Shown here in pieces: positions 26,039-34,532 of a DNA stretch of 64,000 nt. A program made the position numbers and the translations under genes. Source of the DNA: CBDAPI01 sp965248635 (GTDB taxonomy: Bacteria > Acidobacteriota > UBA6911 > RPQK01 > CBDAPI01). The DNA is taken from contig OZ252114.1 of assembly GCA_965248635.1 (NCBI GenBank), forward strand, positions 3,968,001 through 4,032,000. Reading direction: 5' to 3'. The notes beneath the pieces are model-generated. The model saw only the letters and a program-made list of their open reading frames with translations, was not told the origin of the DNA and did no database searches. Each line of letters begins with the position of its first letter. Within the stretch, counting starts at the first letter, position 1.

Positions 26039-27223
26039 ATGGTCAGTTCATCGACTCCCGGCAGCGTGGCCCCGCGCCTGCGTCTGGGCCTGGTAGGCGG
26101 CGGGCAGGGAGCCTTCATAGGCGCAGTCCACCTGGCCGGTGCGCGCCTGGACGATCGCTACGAACTGGTGGCTGGGGCTCTTTCGTCGGATCCGGAGAGG
26201 GCCAAGAACTCGGCACCCGCCTTTCGCATTCCGCAGGAGCGCGCCTATGCGAGCTACCAGGAAATGGCGGACCAGGAATCACATCGTGACGACGGAATCG
26301 AGGCGGTCATCGTTGCCACCCCCAACCATACGCACTATCCAATCTGTAAGACATTTCTGGAGGCGGGCATTGACGTCATCTGCGACAAACCGCTGACCAC
26401 CAACCTGGAGGACGCGGTGGCGCTGGTCAAGCTGGTGCGGGAAACCGGGCTGGTGTTCGGTCTGACCCATGAGTACACCGCCTTCGCCACGGTACGGCAG
26501 GCGCGGGAGATGGTCCGGGCCGGAGATTTGGGAGCCGTGCGGACTGTGCAGCTGGAGTATGCCCAGGAGTGGCTTTCCACCAGGCTGGAAGAAACCGGTT
26601 TCAAGCAGGCGGTATGGCGAACCGACCCGGCCCGCTCGGGACCGGCTGGCAGTCTGGCTGATATCGGCACCCACGCCATCCACTGTGCCCGTTACATTAC
26701 GGGCCTCGAACTGGAGACAGTGTGCGCGGATCTGACCACCTTTCTGCCGGGGCGGCTGTTGGACGACAACGCCCAAGTGCTGTTGCGGTACGAAGGCGGT
26801 GTGCGAGGAATGCTGTGGGCCAGTCAATGTGCGCCCGGCACGGAGAATGATCTGAAAGTCCGCATCTTTGGCGAGACAGGGAGTCTCACCTGGCAACTGC
26901 GCTGGCCCAACGAATTGTCGTACAGTCCCCTGGATGGTCCCCATCGGGTATTCAGTCGCGGCCGCGGGGAGATGCACCCGCTGGCCCAACATTCCAGTCA
27001 TCTGCCCGCAGGGCACCCCGAAGGTCTGCACGACGCTTTCGCCATCACCTATCGCGACATTGCCGATGCGATCGTAGAGCGGCGTCACGGTATTGAGGCC
27101 GATCCGCTCTCAAAGACGTATCCCGACGTGGAGTCCGGGGCTCGCATGATGAAGTTCATCGAAGCCTGCGTCGAGTCCAGCCGCAGCGGAGGGGTGTGGA
27201 CCAGCGCGGCACTGCAGATCTGA
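26039..27223 (+). CDS. Gfo/Idh/MocA family oxidoreductase
   Basis: 394 aa. The N-terminal Rossmann domain has GLVGGGQGAFIGAVHL as the NAD(P) loop and VATPNHTHYPI plus CDKPLT (the family's EKP site, here DKP). The C-terminal domain holds the catalytic-type segment DIGTHAIHCARYITG with His near residue 222. It oxidises or reduces a cyclic sugar hydroxyl. It follows the TIM-barrel isomerase by 20 bp with GAGAGGA upstream of the ATG. Its stop is 16 bp from the stop of the convergent SDR. Confidence 0.87.
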   Translation: MVSSSTPGSVAPRLRLGLVGGGQGAFIGAVHLAGARLDDRYELVAGALSSDPERAKNSAPAFRIPQERAYASYQEMADQESHRDDGIEAVIVATPNHTHYPICKTFLEAGIDVICDKPLTTNLEDAVALVKLVRETGLVFGLTHEYTAFATVRQAREMVRAGDLGAVRTVQLEYAQEWLSTRLEETGFKQAVWRTDPARSGPAGSLADIGTHAIHCARYITGLELETVCADLTTFLPGRLLDDNAQVLLRYEGGVRGMLWASQCAPGTENDLKVRIFGETGSLTWQLRWPNELSYSPLDGPHRVFSRGRGEMHPLAQHSSHLPAGHPEGLHDAFAITYRDIADAIVERRHGIEADPLSKTYPDVESGARMMKFIEACVESSRSGGVWTSAALQI

Positions 27224-27239
27224 TCCCGATGAGTAGAGT

Positions 27240-28037
27240 CTACTGTCCGCCCCCCTCCGGAATCGGCCAGGCCCAGCCGGCGCTGAAGCCACCATCCACG
27301 TAGATCGTCTGGCCCGTCATGAACTCTGCGGCCGATGATGCCAGGAAAAGTGCGGCGCCCACCATATCCTCAGGAACGCCCATCCGGCGTTGCGGAATAT
27401 TGGCCATCCCCCAGGCGTGAACGTCCTGGTTGGACCAGAGCTTCTGCGTGAGATCGGTCAGGATGAAACCCGGAGCGATTCCGTTGACGCGAACTCCGCT
27501 CGGTCCCCATTCCAAGGCCAGTCCGCGCGTCATGTGGGCGAGGGCCACCTTGCTCATCGCATACGGCAGGATATGCTTGAGGGGTCGATCGCTACTGACC
27601 GAGGCGATGTTGATCTGACAACCCGAACCCCGCTCGACCATGTGTCTGCCCACTGCCCGGGAGAGAAAGAACGAGCCCTTCAGGTTGATATCCAGAACAG
27701 AATCGTAATCGTCTTCGGTGATCTCCAGCGCCGGCTTGCGGCGATTCACTCCAGCCACATTGATCAGAGTGTCGATGTGACCAAACTCGGTGAGCACCCA
27801 GTCCACAAGACGGTTGATATCGGCGGGCCTGGCCACGTCACAGACAACAGGCGCGACGGGCGACTCCTCGGTGCCAATTTCGCCGGCCGCCTGCTGGAGG
27901 GTCCCGGCATCTCGCCCGGTGATGATCACTCTGGCCTTTCGCTGGGCGAATCCGGCGGCAATGGCCCGGCCGATCCCGCGGCTTGCCCCCGAGACCAGCG
28001 TGACTTGATGTGCAACGGAAAAGAGCTTGTCAGTCAT
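27240..28037 (-). CDS. Classical SDR oxidoreductase (gluconate 5-dehydrogenase-like)
   Basis: 265 aa from ATG 28037 (MTDKLFS); the longer frame to 28052 adds five residues. SGASRGIGRAIA binds the cofactor, INVAG stands for NNAG, Ser in NIASVSS and Tyr/Lys in PYAMSKVA complete the active site. The end TGQTIYVDGGFSAGWAW is typical. Likely oxidises a sugar acid or keto-deoxy acid with NAD(P). It overlaps the stop of the upstream enolase-superfamily gene by 8 bp, so the two are translationally coupled. Unlike the SDR at 17512, the active site is complete. Confidence 0.88.
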   Translation of the reverse strand: MTDKLFSVAHQVTLVSGASRGIGRAIAAGFAQRKARVIITGRDAGTLQQAAGEIGTEESPVAPVVCDVARPADINRLVDWVLTEFGHIDTLINVAGVNRRKPALEITEDDYDSVLDINLKGSFFLSRAVGRHMVERGSGCQINIASVSSDRPLKHILPYAMSKVALAHMTRGLALEWGPSGVRVNGIAPGFILTDLTQKLWSNQDVHAWGMANIPQRRMGVPEDMVGAALFLASSAAEFMTGQTIYVDGGFSAGWAWPIPEGGGQ

Positions 28038-29280
28038 TCCAGAACCGTTCACCCGGTACCAGCTGCGAGCGCAAATAGTCCTCGTCGGGCTCGAAACCCA
28101 GCCCCGGCCCGTCAGGTACTTTCAGGTATCCCTTCTGCACTATCGGCGGACTCGTGGTCGACATTTTCTCAATGCGGCGTGTGGAGCTTCCCAGAGCGCT
28201 TTCGGACCGGTAAAAGTTGTGGATCGCCGAACCAAAATGAGCGCTTGCAAAGGTCAGAACGAGGCTTCCCACGTTGTGGAGAGCCACCGGGATCCGGCTG
28301 AGCTGAGCGTAGTCGGAAATCTTTCTGGTGCCCGTTAGCCCGCCGGCAAACGCGACATCCGGATGAAGGATATCCACTGCCTGCGAATCGAGAAAGGGTT
28401 TGAACTCCCCGACCAGCTCGAGCTTCTCCCCGGTCATTATCGGCAAACGAGTTGACTGCTTGAGTGCCATCCACGCGTCGGAGAACTCAATGTTCAGGGG
28501 GTCTTCATAGAACAGGGGCTGGTAAGGTTCGATCACTCTTGCCACTTCGATGGCACTGGGCGTGTCGAGTTCTCCGTGGCAATGAAGCGCGATCTCAAGG
28601 TCCTCCCCCACGGCCTGGTACACGTTCTCGAACGCTCGCGCCACTTTTCGAAGTTGTCCCCTGTCCAGTGTGACCGTGTACAGGCCTTCCGGAATTCCAA
28701 CAATCGAGTGGATATCCATCTTGAAGGCGGTAAACCCCTCCGGCATGTTTCTGGCATGCTGGACCCACTCTCGGCAGGAACCCGGATCGAGGGGATCGAG
28801 ACCCGTGGTATGCGAATACATCCGGATGGAGTCGCGGAATGGACCGCCCAGCAGCACGTTCACCGGCAGTCCGGTGATTTTTCCGGCCAGGTCCCAGAGG
28901 GCAATATCGATGCCGCTGACAGTCGGGATGTGCGGCCTGTAGACATGCATCAGAGAAACCATGTCATGAAAGTGGCGCTCTATGGCCAGAGGATCTTTCC
29001 CAATCAGCAGCCCCAGGTCAGCCATCGCCTCAATGCGTGCCCGCGCCATGGGCCCTGTGGCTCCTGCTTCTCCGTAACCCGCGAAACCCTGGTCGGTCTC
29101 AATTTTGATCAGGCAGTTCCCTGCGATGTTCTTGATCTGCATCGCCTTGATTGCCGTGATTTTCACTTTTTCGCGGAAGGGGTGTGCCAGCGCTTGATAG
29201 TGAGCCATCCAGGCCCCGACCGGCAACAGCAACGCCGTGCGAAGCCATTCACGGCGGGTGGGTCTGTGCCAAAGATTCAT
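28030..29280 (-). CDS. Mandelate racemase/muconate lactonizing enzyme family protein, Tat-exported
   Basis: 416 aa with a twin-arginine leader (TRREWLRTALLLPVGAW). The enolase-superfamily barrel shows FKMDIHS (Lys), ALHCHGELD, FYEDPLN (Glu), MTGEKL (Glu), HPDVAFAGG (Asp) and ALHNVGS (His). The first metal-ligand position reads His-Cys-His rather than Asp, as in mannonate/gluconate dehydratase-like subgroups. Probably dehydrates a sugar acid. As with the dehydratase at 18852, a signal sequence on this enzyme type is uncommon. Operon with the SDR downstream and the 3-hydroxyacyl-CoA dehydrogenase 3 bp upstream. Confidence 0.82.
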   Translation of the reverse strand: MNLWHRPTRREWLRTALLLPVGAWMAHYQALAHPFREKVKITAIKAMQIKNIAGNCLIKIETDQGFAGYGEAGATGPMARARIEAMADLGLLIGKDPLAIERHFHDMVSLMHVYRPHIPTVSGIDIALWDLAGKITGLPVNVLLGGPFRDSIRMYSHTTGLDPLDPGSCREWVQHARNMPEGFTAFKMDIHSIVGIPEGLYTVTLDRGQLRKVARAFENVYQAVGEDLEIALHCHGELDTPSAIEVARVIEPYQPLFYEDPLNIEFSDAWMALKQSTRLPIMTGEKLELVGEFKPFLDSQAVDILHPDVAFAGGLTGTRKISDYAQLSRIPVALHNVGSLVLTFASAHFGSAIHNFYRSESALGSSTRRIEKMSTTSPPIVQKGYLKVPDGPGLGFEPDEDYLRSQLVPGERFWND

Positions 29281-29283
29281 GGA

Positions 29284-30255
29284 TTATCCTCCGTCCTCAG
29301 GGTATTGCGAGTTCCTGTGGAGCAGTTTCAGCAAAGCGAGATAGAGTCGATCTCGCTCCTCAGTTTCCCGTTCCCGCTCTGCTGCAGAGTATTCGAAGAT
29401 TCCGTGCTCAGACTTGATCCCGTAGCCGCCGCCATCGACTATCTCCCTGATCAGAGGAGGCACCTCGGCGTCGGAACGCATATGGGGAAGCAAGTTTTCA
29501 TAGACGCGCCGGGTCACGTCCAGGCCGGCGAAGTCATTGATGCGCAAAGGGCCCAGGGCAGCCATCCGAAAACCCATACTCCCCCGGATGGCCCGATCGA
29601 TTTCTGCGGCGCTGGCTATGCCCCGATCGAGCAGGTCCCAGACTTCTCGATACATGGCGATCTGGACCCGGTTGACCAGGAAACCGGGGATTTCCCGGTC
29701 GATTCTCACGGCCATCTTTCCAATTCTCTGCAACAGATCGTAGGTCGTCTTGGTAGTCTGCTCTGTGGTTTGCCGGCCGGGAACGACCTCTACAACAGGC
29801 ACGATATGAGGAGGGTTGAACCAGTGCGTGAGAATGGCCCGATCGGGATGTTGCATGGCGGCGGAGGATTCGCTGATCACGTAGCTGGAACTGTTACTGG
29901 CCAGAATCGTATCCCTGCTTACGGTCGATTCGAGCCGCGCCAACAATTCCTGTTTGGTCACGAGATCTTCCACAATCGCCTCGGTCACGAACTGAGAGTC
30001 GCCGACCGCTTCCTCTTCGGTCCTGCATACCACGAGGTGATCCAGGGCTGGATCTACACCGGCCGGATCCACAACCTCCGCTTTGGCCATCCGCAGGAGA
30101 TTGCCTTGCACCCGTTGCAGAAGGGACTGGCGCGTTTCTTCGTCCTGATCGAAGCAGCGAACCTCGTGTCCGGCCATGGCAAATTGCTGGGCTATGCCAT
30201 GACCCATGGTGCCCAGGCCCAGAACTGCAACGGTTCGTATGGAGTCAGTATCCAT
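29284..30255 (-). CDS. 3-hydroxyacyl-CoA dehydrogenase family protein
   Basis: 323 aa from ATG 30255 (MDTDSIRTVAVLG); the frame extends to 30387 but would cover the divergent promoter region. GLGTMGHGIAQQFA is the NAD loop with Asp following at the strand-2 end (CFDQDEE). The middle has ASNSSSYVISE and HWFNPPHIVPVVEVVPG, where His and Glu are catalytic; the C-terminal helical domain has GFLVNR and INDFAGLDV. Such proteins oxidise 3-hydroxyacyl-CoA or, in the L-gulonate/carnitine dehydrogenase branch, free hydroxy acids; the neighbourhood favours the latter. First gene of a minus-strand trio. Confidence 0.85.
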   Translation of the reverse strand: MDTDSIRTVAVLGLGTMGHGIAQQFAMAGHEVRCFDQDEETRQSLLQRVQGNLLRMAKAEVVDPAGVDPALDHLVVCRTEEEAVGDSQFVTEAIVEDLVTKQELLARLESTVSRDTILASNSSSYVISESSAAMQHPDRAILTHWFNPPHIVPVVEVVPGRQTTEQTTKTTYDLLQRIGKMAVRIDREIPGFLVNRVQIAMYREVWDLLDRGIASAAEIDRAIRGSMGFRMAALGPLRINDFAGLDVTRRVYENLLPHMRSDAEVPPLIREIVDGGGYGIKSEHGIFEYSAAERERETEERDRLYLALLKLLHRNSQYPEDGG

Positions 30256-30337
30256 GACTTCTACAGATCCGACCGAATGAGATCCTCCCTTGCGGGCCTC
30301 GCGTAATTCATGGGGGCAACAATATAGGAGGTGTAAT
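30256..30337. promoter_or_regulatory. Short divergent promoter region with a perfect Shine-Dalgarno
   Basis: 82 bp separate the divergent 3-hydroxyacyl-CoA dehydrogenase and ThDP-enzyme genes and must carry both promoters. AGGAGGTG at 30326-30333 sits 4 nt before the ATG at 30338 and decides that start. Confidence 0.5.
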
Positions 30338-32053
30338 ATGATTCTCAACCGCAAAGGGACTCGAAACGACACCGGAGATGACTTCATGCCCAGGATGACG
30401 GGAGCTCAGTTTATTGCCGAGACGGTGCAGGGATTCGGCATTACCCACGTGTTTTTCATGCCCGTATTCTCACCCAGAACGCTCATGGAGATGGAAAAGC
30501 GTGGGATTCACCGAATCATGACCCACAGCGAGAAAGCAGCCGCCTATATGGCCGATGGATATGCCCGTATTCGCAGGGCTCCCGGGGTCTGTTTGGCACA
30601 ATCGGTGGGAGCCTTGAATCTGGCAGCCGGGCTGCAAGATGCCTTTCTGGCCGGCTCCCCGGTCATTTCCATGACCGGGCGCAGAAGACAGATCAGTCTC
30701 TATCGAAACGCCTATCAGGAAGTGGATCACACGAATCCCTTTAGTGCAGTGACCAAGTACAACGTGCTGGTGTCGGCGTTGGAACAGCTCCCTCTTTTCC
30801 TCAGGCAGGCCTTCCGGGAAGCCGTGTCCGGGACCCCGGGGCCGGTGCACCTGGATCTGGGGAACATCTTCGGGCACGTGGTTACGGAGGCCGAAGCCGA
30901 GCTGGAGGTGGTGGTGGAGAAGCCCTTCACCGGCATCCCGCCTTTCCGTCCCGAGCCTGAAGACGAGAAAGTAAGGGAGGCGCTTGCGGCGATTGCCCGG
31001 GCCCGGAGGCCTGTTCTCGTCGCCGGCGGTGGAGTTACCCTTTCCGGTGCCCGTCTGGAACTGGTCAAACTGGCAGAGAAACTTTCTCTTCCCGTGGCTA
31101 CGTCTCTCAACGCCAAAGCGGCGATTCCCTACGACCACCCCCTGTCGGTGGGTGTGTGTGGCCAATATTCACGCTGGTGTGCCAACCGCGTGGTGGCGGA
31201 GGCGGATCTGGTGGTTTACGTAGGCAGCCGCACGGGAAGTATGACGACCTACGAATGGCAGGTGCCTCCACCCGGGACCCCCGTGATCCAGATCGATGTC
31301 GAGCCCTCCGAGCTGGGACGGACTTACCCGACCAGGGTGGCCATTCAAGCAGACGCGCGCGCGGCCCTGCGCAAGCTGATTGAGGCCGCAGCCCCATCCG
31401 ATAGGTCCGATTGGGTGGGACGGGCCCGGCAGCTGGTAAGAGACTGGCGCGAAGAAGTGGCTCCCCTGGTCAACTCGGACGCTTCACCGGTGCGCCCGGA
31501 GCGACTCTGTAGAGAGTTGACCGAGTACCTGCCGGCGGATGCCGTGCTTGTTTCCGACACCGGTCATTCGGGCATCTGGACGGGAGCGATGATCGATTTG
31601 AAGCATCCCGAACAAGATTATCTACGTTGCGCCGGATCGCTGGGATGGGGTTTTCCCGCGGCCCTGGGAGTTCAGTGCGCGGTGCCGGATAGGCCGGTTC
31701 TCTGCTTTACCGGAGATGGGGGGATCTGGTACCACTTGGCAGAGCTGGAAACCGCGCTGAGACATGGGATCAACACGGTCACCGTCATCAACAACAATCA
31801 TTCGTTGAACCAGGAAAAGCACCTGAACGAGAGCACTTACGGAGCCCAGACTCCAGGCTCGGATGCACTCTGGCACCTGCTGGATGTGGATTTTGCAAGA
31901 GTCGCGGAAGCGATGGGCTGTTTCGGAGTCCGAGTTGAGCGACCGGACGCCATTCAGAGCGCTCTCGATCAGGCTTTCGCTTCGGGGAAACCTGCCGTCG
32001 TCGACGTGAAGACGCACATCGATGGAATTGCCCCGGAGGCCTGGAGCCCCTAG
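30338..32053 (+). CDS. Thiamine diphosphate-dependent enzyme, acetolactate synthase-like
   Basis: 571 aa from ATG 30338, chosen for its perfect AGGAGGTG site; another ATG is at 30386. The N-terminal Pyr domain has the activating Glu in THSEKAAAYMADGYAR. The middle domain carries VAGGGVTLSGA. The C-terminal PP domain has the GDGG...NN ThDP motif (FTGDGGIWYHL to VINNNHSLNQ). The family includes acetolactate synthase, oxalyl-CoA decarboxylase, benzoylformate decarboxylase and glyoxylate carboligase. The substrate here is unresolved. It stands between sugar-acid catabolic genes, so carboligation or decarboxylation of a 2-oxo acid product is plausible. Confidence 0.85.
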   Translation: MILNRKGTRNDTGDDFMPRMTGAQFIAETVQGFGITHVFFMPVFSPRTLMEMEKRGIHRIMTHSEKAAAYMADGYARIRRAPGVCLAQSVGALNLAAGLQDAFLAGSPVISMTGRRRQISLYRNAYQEVDHTNPFSAVTKYNVLVSALEQLPLFLRQAFREAVSGTPGPVHLDLGNIFGHVVTEAEAELEVVVEKPFTGIPPFRPEPEDEKVREALAAIARARRPVLVAGGGVTLSGARLELVKLAEKLSLPVATSLNAKAAIPYDHPLSVGVCGQYSRWCANRVVAEADLVVYVGSRTGSMTTYEWQVPPPGTPVIQIDVEPSELGRTYPTRVAIQADARAALRKLIEAAAPSDRSDWVGRARQLVRDWREEVAPLVNSDASPVRPERLCRELTEYLPADAVLVSDTGHSGIWTGAMIDLKHPEQDYLRCAGSLGWGFPAALGVQCAVPDRPVLCFTGDGGIWYHLAELETALRHGINTVTVINNNHSLNQEKHLNESTYGAQTPGSDALWHLLDVDFARVAEAMGCFGVRVERPDAIQSALDQAFASGKPAVVDVKTHIDGIAPEAWSP

Positions 32054-32062
32054 CAGTCGGCT

Positions 32063-34495
32063 CTATTCGATGGGTTCTCGAATCTCGATGCGCTGATTGA
32101 GCTGCGGGCTGGCGACCTCCTGGTGGGCACCGCTGGGCCACCACACTTCGAGAGAGTCGACTCGCGTCCGCCTGCCCAGACCGAACGTGACGAGATAGGG
32201 GTTGGTGGAGCCGAAACCCTCGCTTCCCTTCACCTCTCGATAGATCTGCTCATCTCCGATACGGGCGACAAGGGAAGCCCCGATACCCTGCCGATTGCTG
32301 CGAGAACCGACCAGTTCGACCTGGAGCCAGTGGTTCCTGTTGCCTTTTTCGTTACGATAAAAAGCGTTCTCCCACATGTCTCCGGGATCCGCCGCCCCAA
32401 TTTGGACATAGACGTCCAGATCACCATCCGAATCGTGATCCACAAAGGTGACGCCGTGGCCTTTGCCAATGTGGCCGAGACTGGAGAACATCGTCAAATC
32501 GGAAAAGGTGCCATCCCCGTTGTTTCGAAAGAAGCGGTTCGGCTCCAGACGCACGAGCTGGGGGTCTCCCGTGCCGAAGAAAATGTCCACGTAACCGTCG
32601 TTGTCCAGATCGGCCACACCTCCTCCCATGCTTCCGACTGGATAAAAGAGCCGGGACTCGAAGGTTGCGTCGGTGAAGGTGCCGTCCCGTTTGTTGCGGA
32701 ACAGACGCGGGCCTTCGGGATGGATCTCCTGAGAGGAGGCGACGGAATAGGAGTCACTCAATCCCTCCAGGACCGCGGACCAGGGAGCCAGACTCATGGC
32801 CAGAATATCGGGGAAGGCGTCATTGTTGTAGTCGACAAAGAAGCACACAAACCCGGCGTGCATGGGCTGTGTTACGCCGGCGGAATCGGCGACTTCCCGA
32901 AACCTGAGATCGCCCTCGTTACGATAAAGACGGTTCGGTGCCGGGGCCCATCCATTGACAAACAGGTCGAGGTCCCCGTCACGGTCATAATCTCCGAGAG
33001 CCATTCCAATGGTCCCGAACTCGGGGGGCTCAAATATTCCGGCCTGGCGGGTCACATTGGTGAACTGCCGGTTGCCGTTGTTCTGATAGACCTGGGTGGT
33101 CGAGCCCTCTCTTAGAACTCCATTGGCCACCACCAGATCGAGATCACCATCATTGTCGAGATCACCCCACAGGGAGACGAATCCCGAGCCCGGATCAGCC
33201 ACCCCGGCTTCCTTGGACACGTCGGTGAAGGTTCCGTCTCCCTGGTTGCGGAAGAGCCGATTGGGCATGGGCCCGCTCCAGCCGTTGAGGCACAGGTAAA
33301 TATCCAGCCATCCATCGTTGTCGTAGTCCACAACGTTCAGGCTGTAGCCCGACGGAACCCCGGCCAGGCCTACCTCACCGGTCACTTCGACAAATCGGGC
33401 CCCGTCGTTACGGTAGAGGCCGATGAAAGTGTCGCGTCCAGCCAGAACCAAATCGAGATCTCCGTCGCCGTCGAAATCACCCCAGGCACAGGGTCCGTGA
33501 CCGTCCATCCGGTTCACTCCCAGTTCCGACGCGATATTGGTGAACTCCAGCAGCGGAGGATCAGATGGGTCGACTCTCTCGTCGCGGAGTGGAAAACGGT
33601 GTGAATCGGGAATATTCGGAGCGGCGGCTCCCAGACGATCGGCTGTCACTTTCAGCAGCCATAGATCAACAGGATTGACCTGAATCTCGATCGCTTGAAG
33701 AAAAGCGCTCATGGCTTCCCGATAACTGCCGGTTCTGTAAAAGGCGCTGCCAACACCTCGAAAAACCTCTATTCTCTCGGGCGGCGCCAGAGGACGGCGC
33801 AGGGCAGAACGATAGGTGTGAAGCGACTGAACGTGGTCTCCACGTTTGGCCTGGACTTTCCCCAGGAGTAAGAGCCCACGTTCTTCGTCAGTGGTAAAGG
33901 GGAGAGCCTGCTGGAGAAAATCGTCCAGGACCGAGGCGGCCCGATCCAGACCGATCAGCGAGTGATGCGGTACTCGAGCTTCGCTCTCCACGAAAAACCT
34001 GGCCGCCGTCAAGCCCATCCAGGCAGCCAGGTCGAGCTGAAAATCGGGAAAATAGGGTTGGATCGAAAGAACCCTTTGAGCCAGCAAGTACGCCTGGTTG
34101 GGATCATAGTAGATGTTGCCTCTCCCCCTGTGTACGGAATGCTTCATGTGAAGCGCCGCCAGGTGAGCAGGGTCGATTTGCAGAGCCTTCTCCAGTCCTT
34201 CAACGACCTGCCGTAACGATATGCCTGCTTCTCTGGCACTTCGCGACTGGTTGAAATCGATCATGTGGCTTCTGGACATCTGATAGAAAATGTCAGCGCT
34301 GGTTGTGTCCGCGGCCAAACACTTGCGCAACTCGTCCCGGGCCTCCACGGTACGATCCTGCCGAAGTAGTTCCAGCGACCGGTCGTATTCCTGGCGGCAG
34401 GACTGGGCCGGCCCGCCCTGGCCGGCGATAGCTACTCCGGTCATCAAAACAAAGAAGCCGGGAAGGAAACGAGTCACTCTGGGTTGTATTCGCAT
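32063..34495 (-). CDS. Exported TPR plus FG-GAP/VCBS repeat protein with C-terminal ASPIC/UnbV domain
   Basis: About 810 aa from ATG 34495 (MRIQPRVTRFLPGFFVLMTG, signal peptide); the frame to 34651 would overlap the upstream gene. TPR-like helices span roughly residues 30-330. Seven calcium-binding FG-GAP motifs follow, such as DFDGDGDLDLV, DYDNDGWLDIY, DLDNDGDLDLV and DHDSDGDLDVY, forming a beta-propeller. The last 90 residues (NHWLQVELVGSRSNRQGIGA to VWWPSGAHQEV) are the ASPIC/UnbV domain of CRTAC1-type proteins. Probably cell-surface or periplasmic. It is the last gene of the HyuB-CocE-TPR operon, 37 bp after the TPR gene. Function unknown. Confidence 0.85.
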   Translation of the reverse strand: MRIQPRVTRFLPGFFVLMTGVAIAGQGGPAQSCRQEYDRSLELLRQDRTVEARDELRKCLAADTTSADIFYQMSRSHMIDFNQSRSAREAGISLRQVVEGLEKALQIDPAHLAALHMKHSVHRGRGNIYYDPNQAYLLAQRVLSIQPYFPDFQLDLAAWMGLTAARFFVESEARVPHHSLIGLDRAASVLDDFLQQALPFTTDEERGLLLLGKVQAKRGDHVQSLHTYRSALRRPLAPPERIEVFRGVGSAFYRTGSYREAMSAFLQAIEIQVNPVDLWLLKVTADRLGAAAPNIPDSHRFPLRDERVDPSDPPLLEFTNIASELGVNRMDGHGPCAWGDFDGDGDLDLVLAGRDTFIGLYRNDGARFVEVTGEVGLAGVPSGYSLNVVDYDNDGWLDIYLCLNGWSGPMPNRLFRNQGDGTFTDVSKEAGVADPGSGFVSLWGDLDNDGDLDLVVANGVLREGSTTQVYQNNGNRQFTNVTRQAGIFEPPEFGTIGMALGDYDRDGDLDLFVNGWAPAPNRLYRNEGDLRFREVADSAGVTQPMHAGFVCFFVDYNNDAFPDILAMSLAPWSAVLEGLSDSYSVASSQEIHPEGPRLFRNKRDGTFTDATFESRLFYPVGSMGGGVADLDNDGYVDIFFGTGDPQLVRLEPNRFFRNNGDGTFSDLTMFSSLGHIGKGHGVTFVDHDSDGDLDVYVQIGAADPGDMWENAFYRNEKGNRNHWLQVELVGSRSNRQGIGASLVARIGDEQIYREVKGSEGFGSTNPYLVTFGLGRRTRVDSLEVWWPSGAHQEVASPQLNQRIEIREPIE

Positions 34496-34532
34496 GGCTG
34501 GTTGGGACTCCTGATCGACCCCGTGAATTGTA

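Noticed and set aside
28576..30306. Long plus-strand ORF (576 codons)
   Set aside because: It is antisense to the enolase-superfamily and 3-hydroxyacyl-CoA dehydrogenase genes, spans their junction and shows no recognisable domain; high GC third positions create it.
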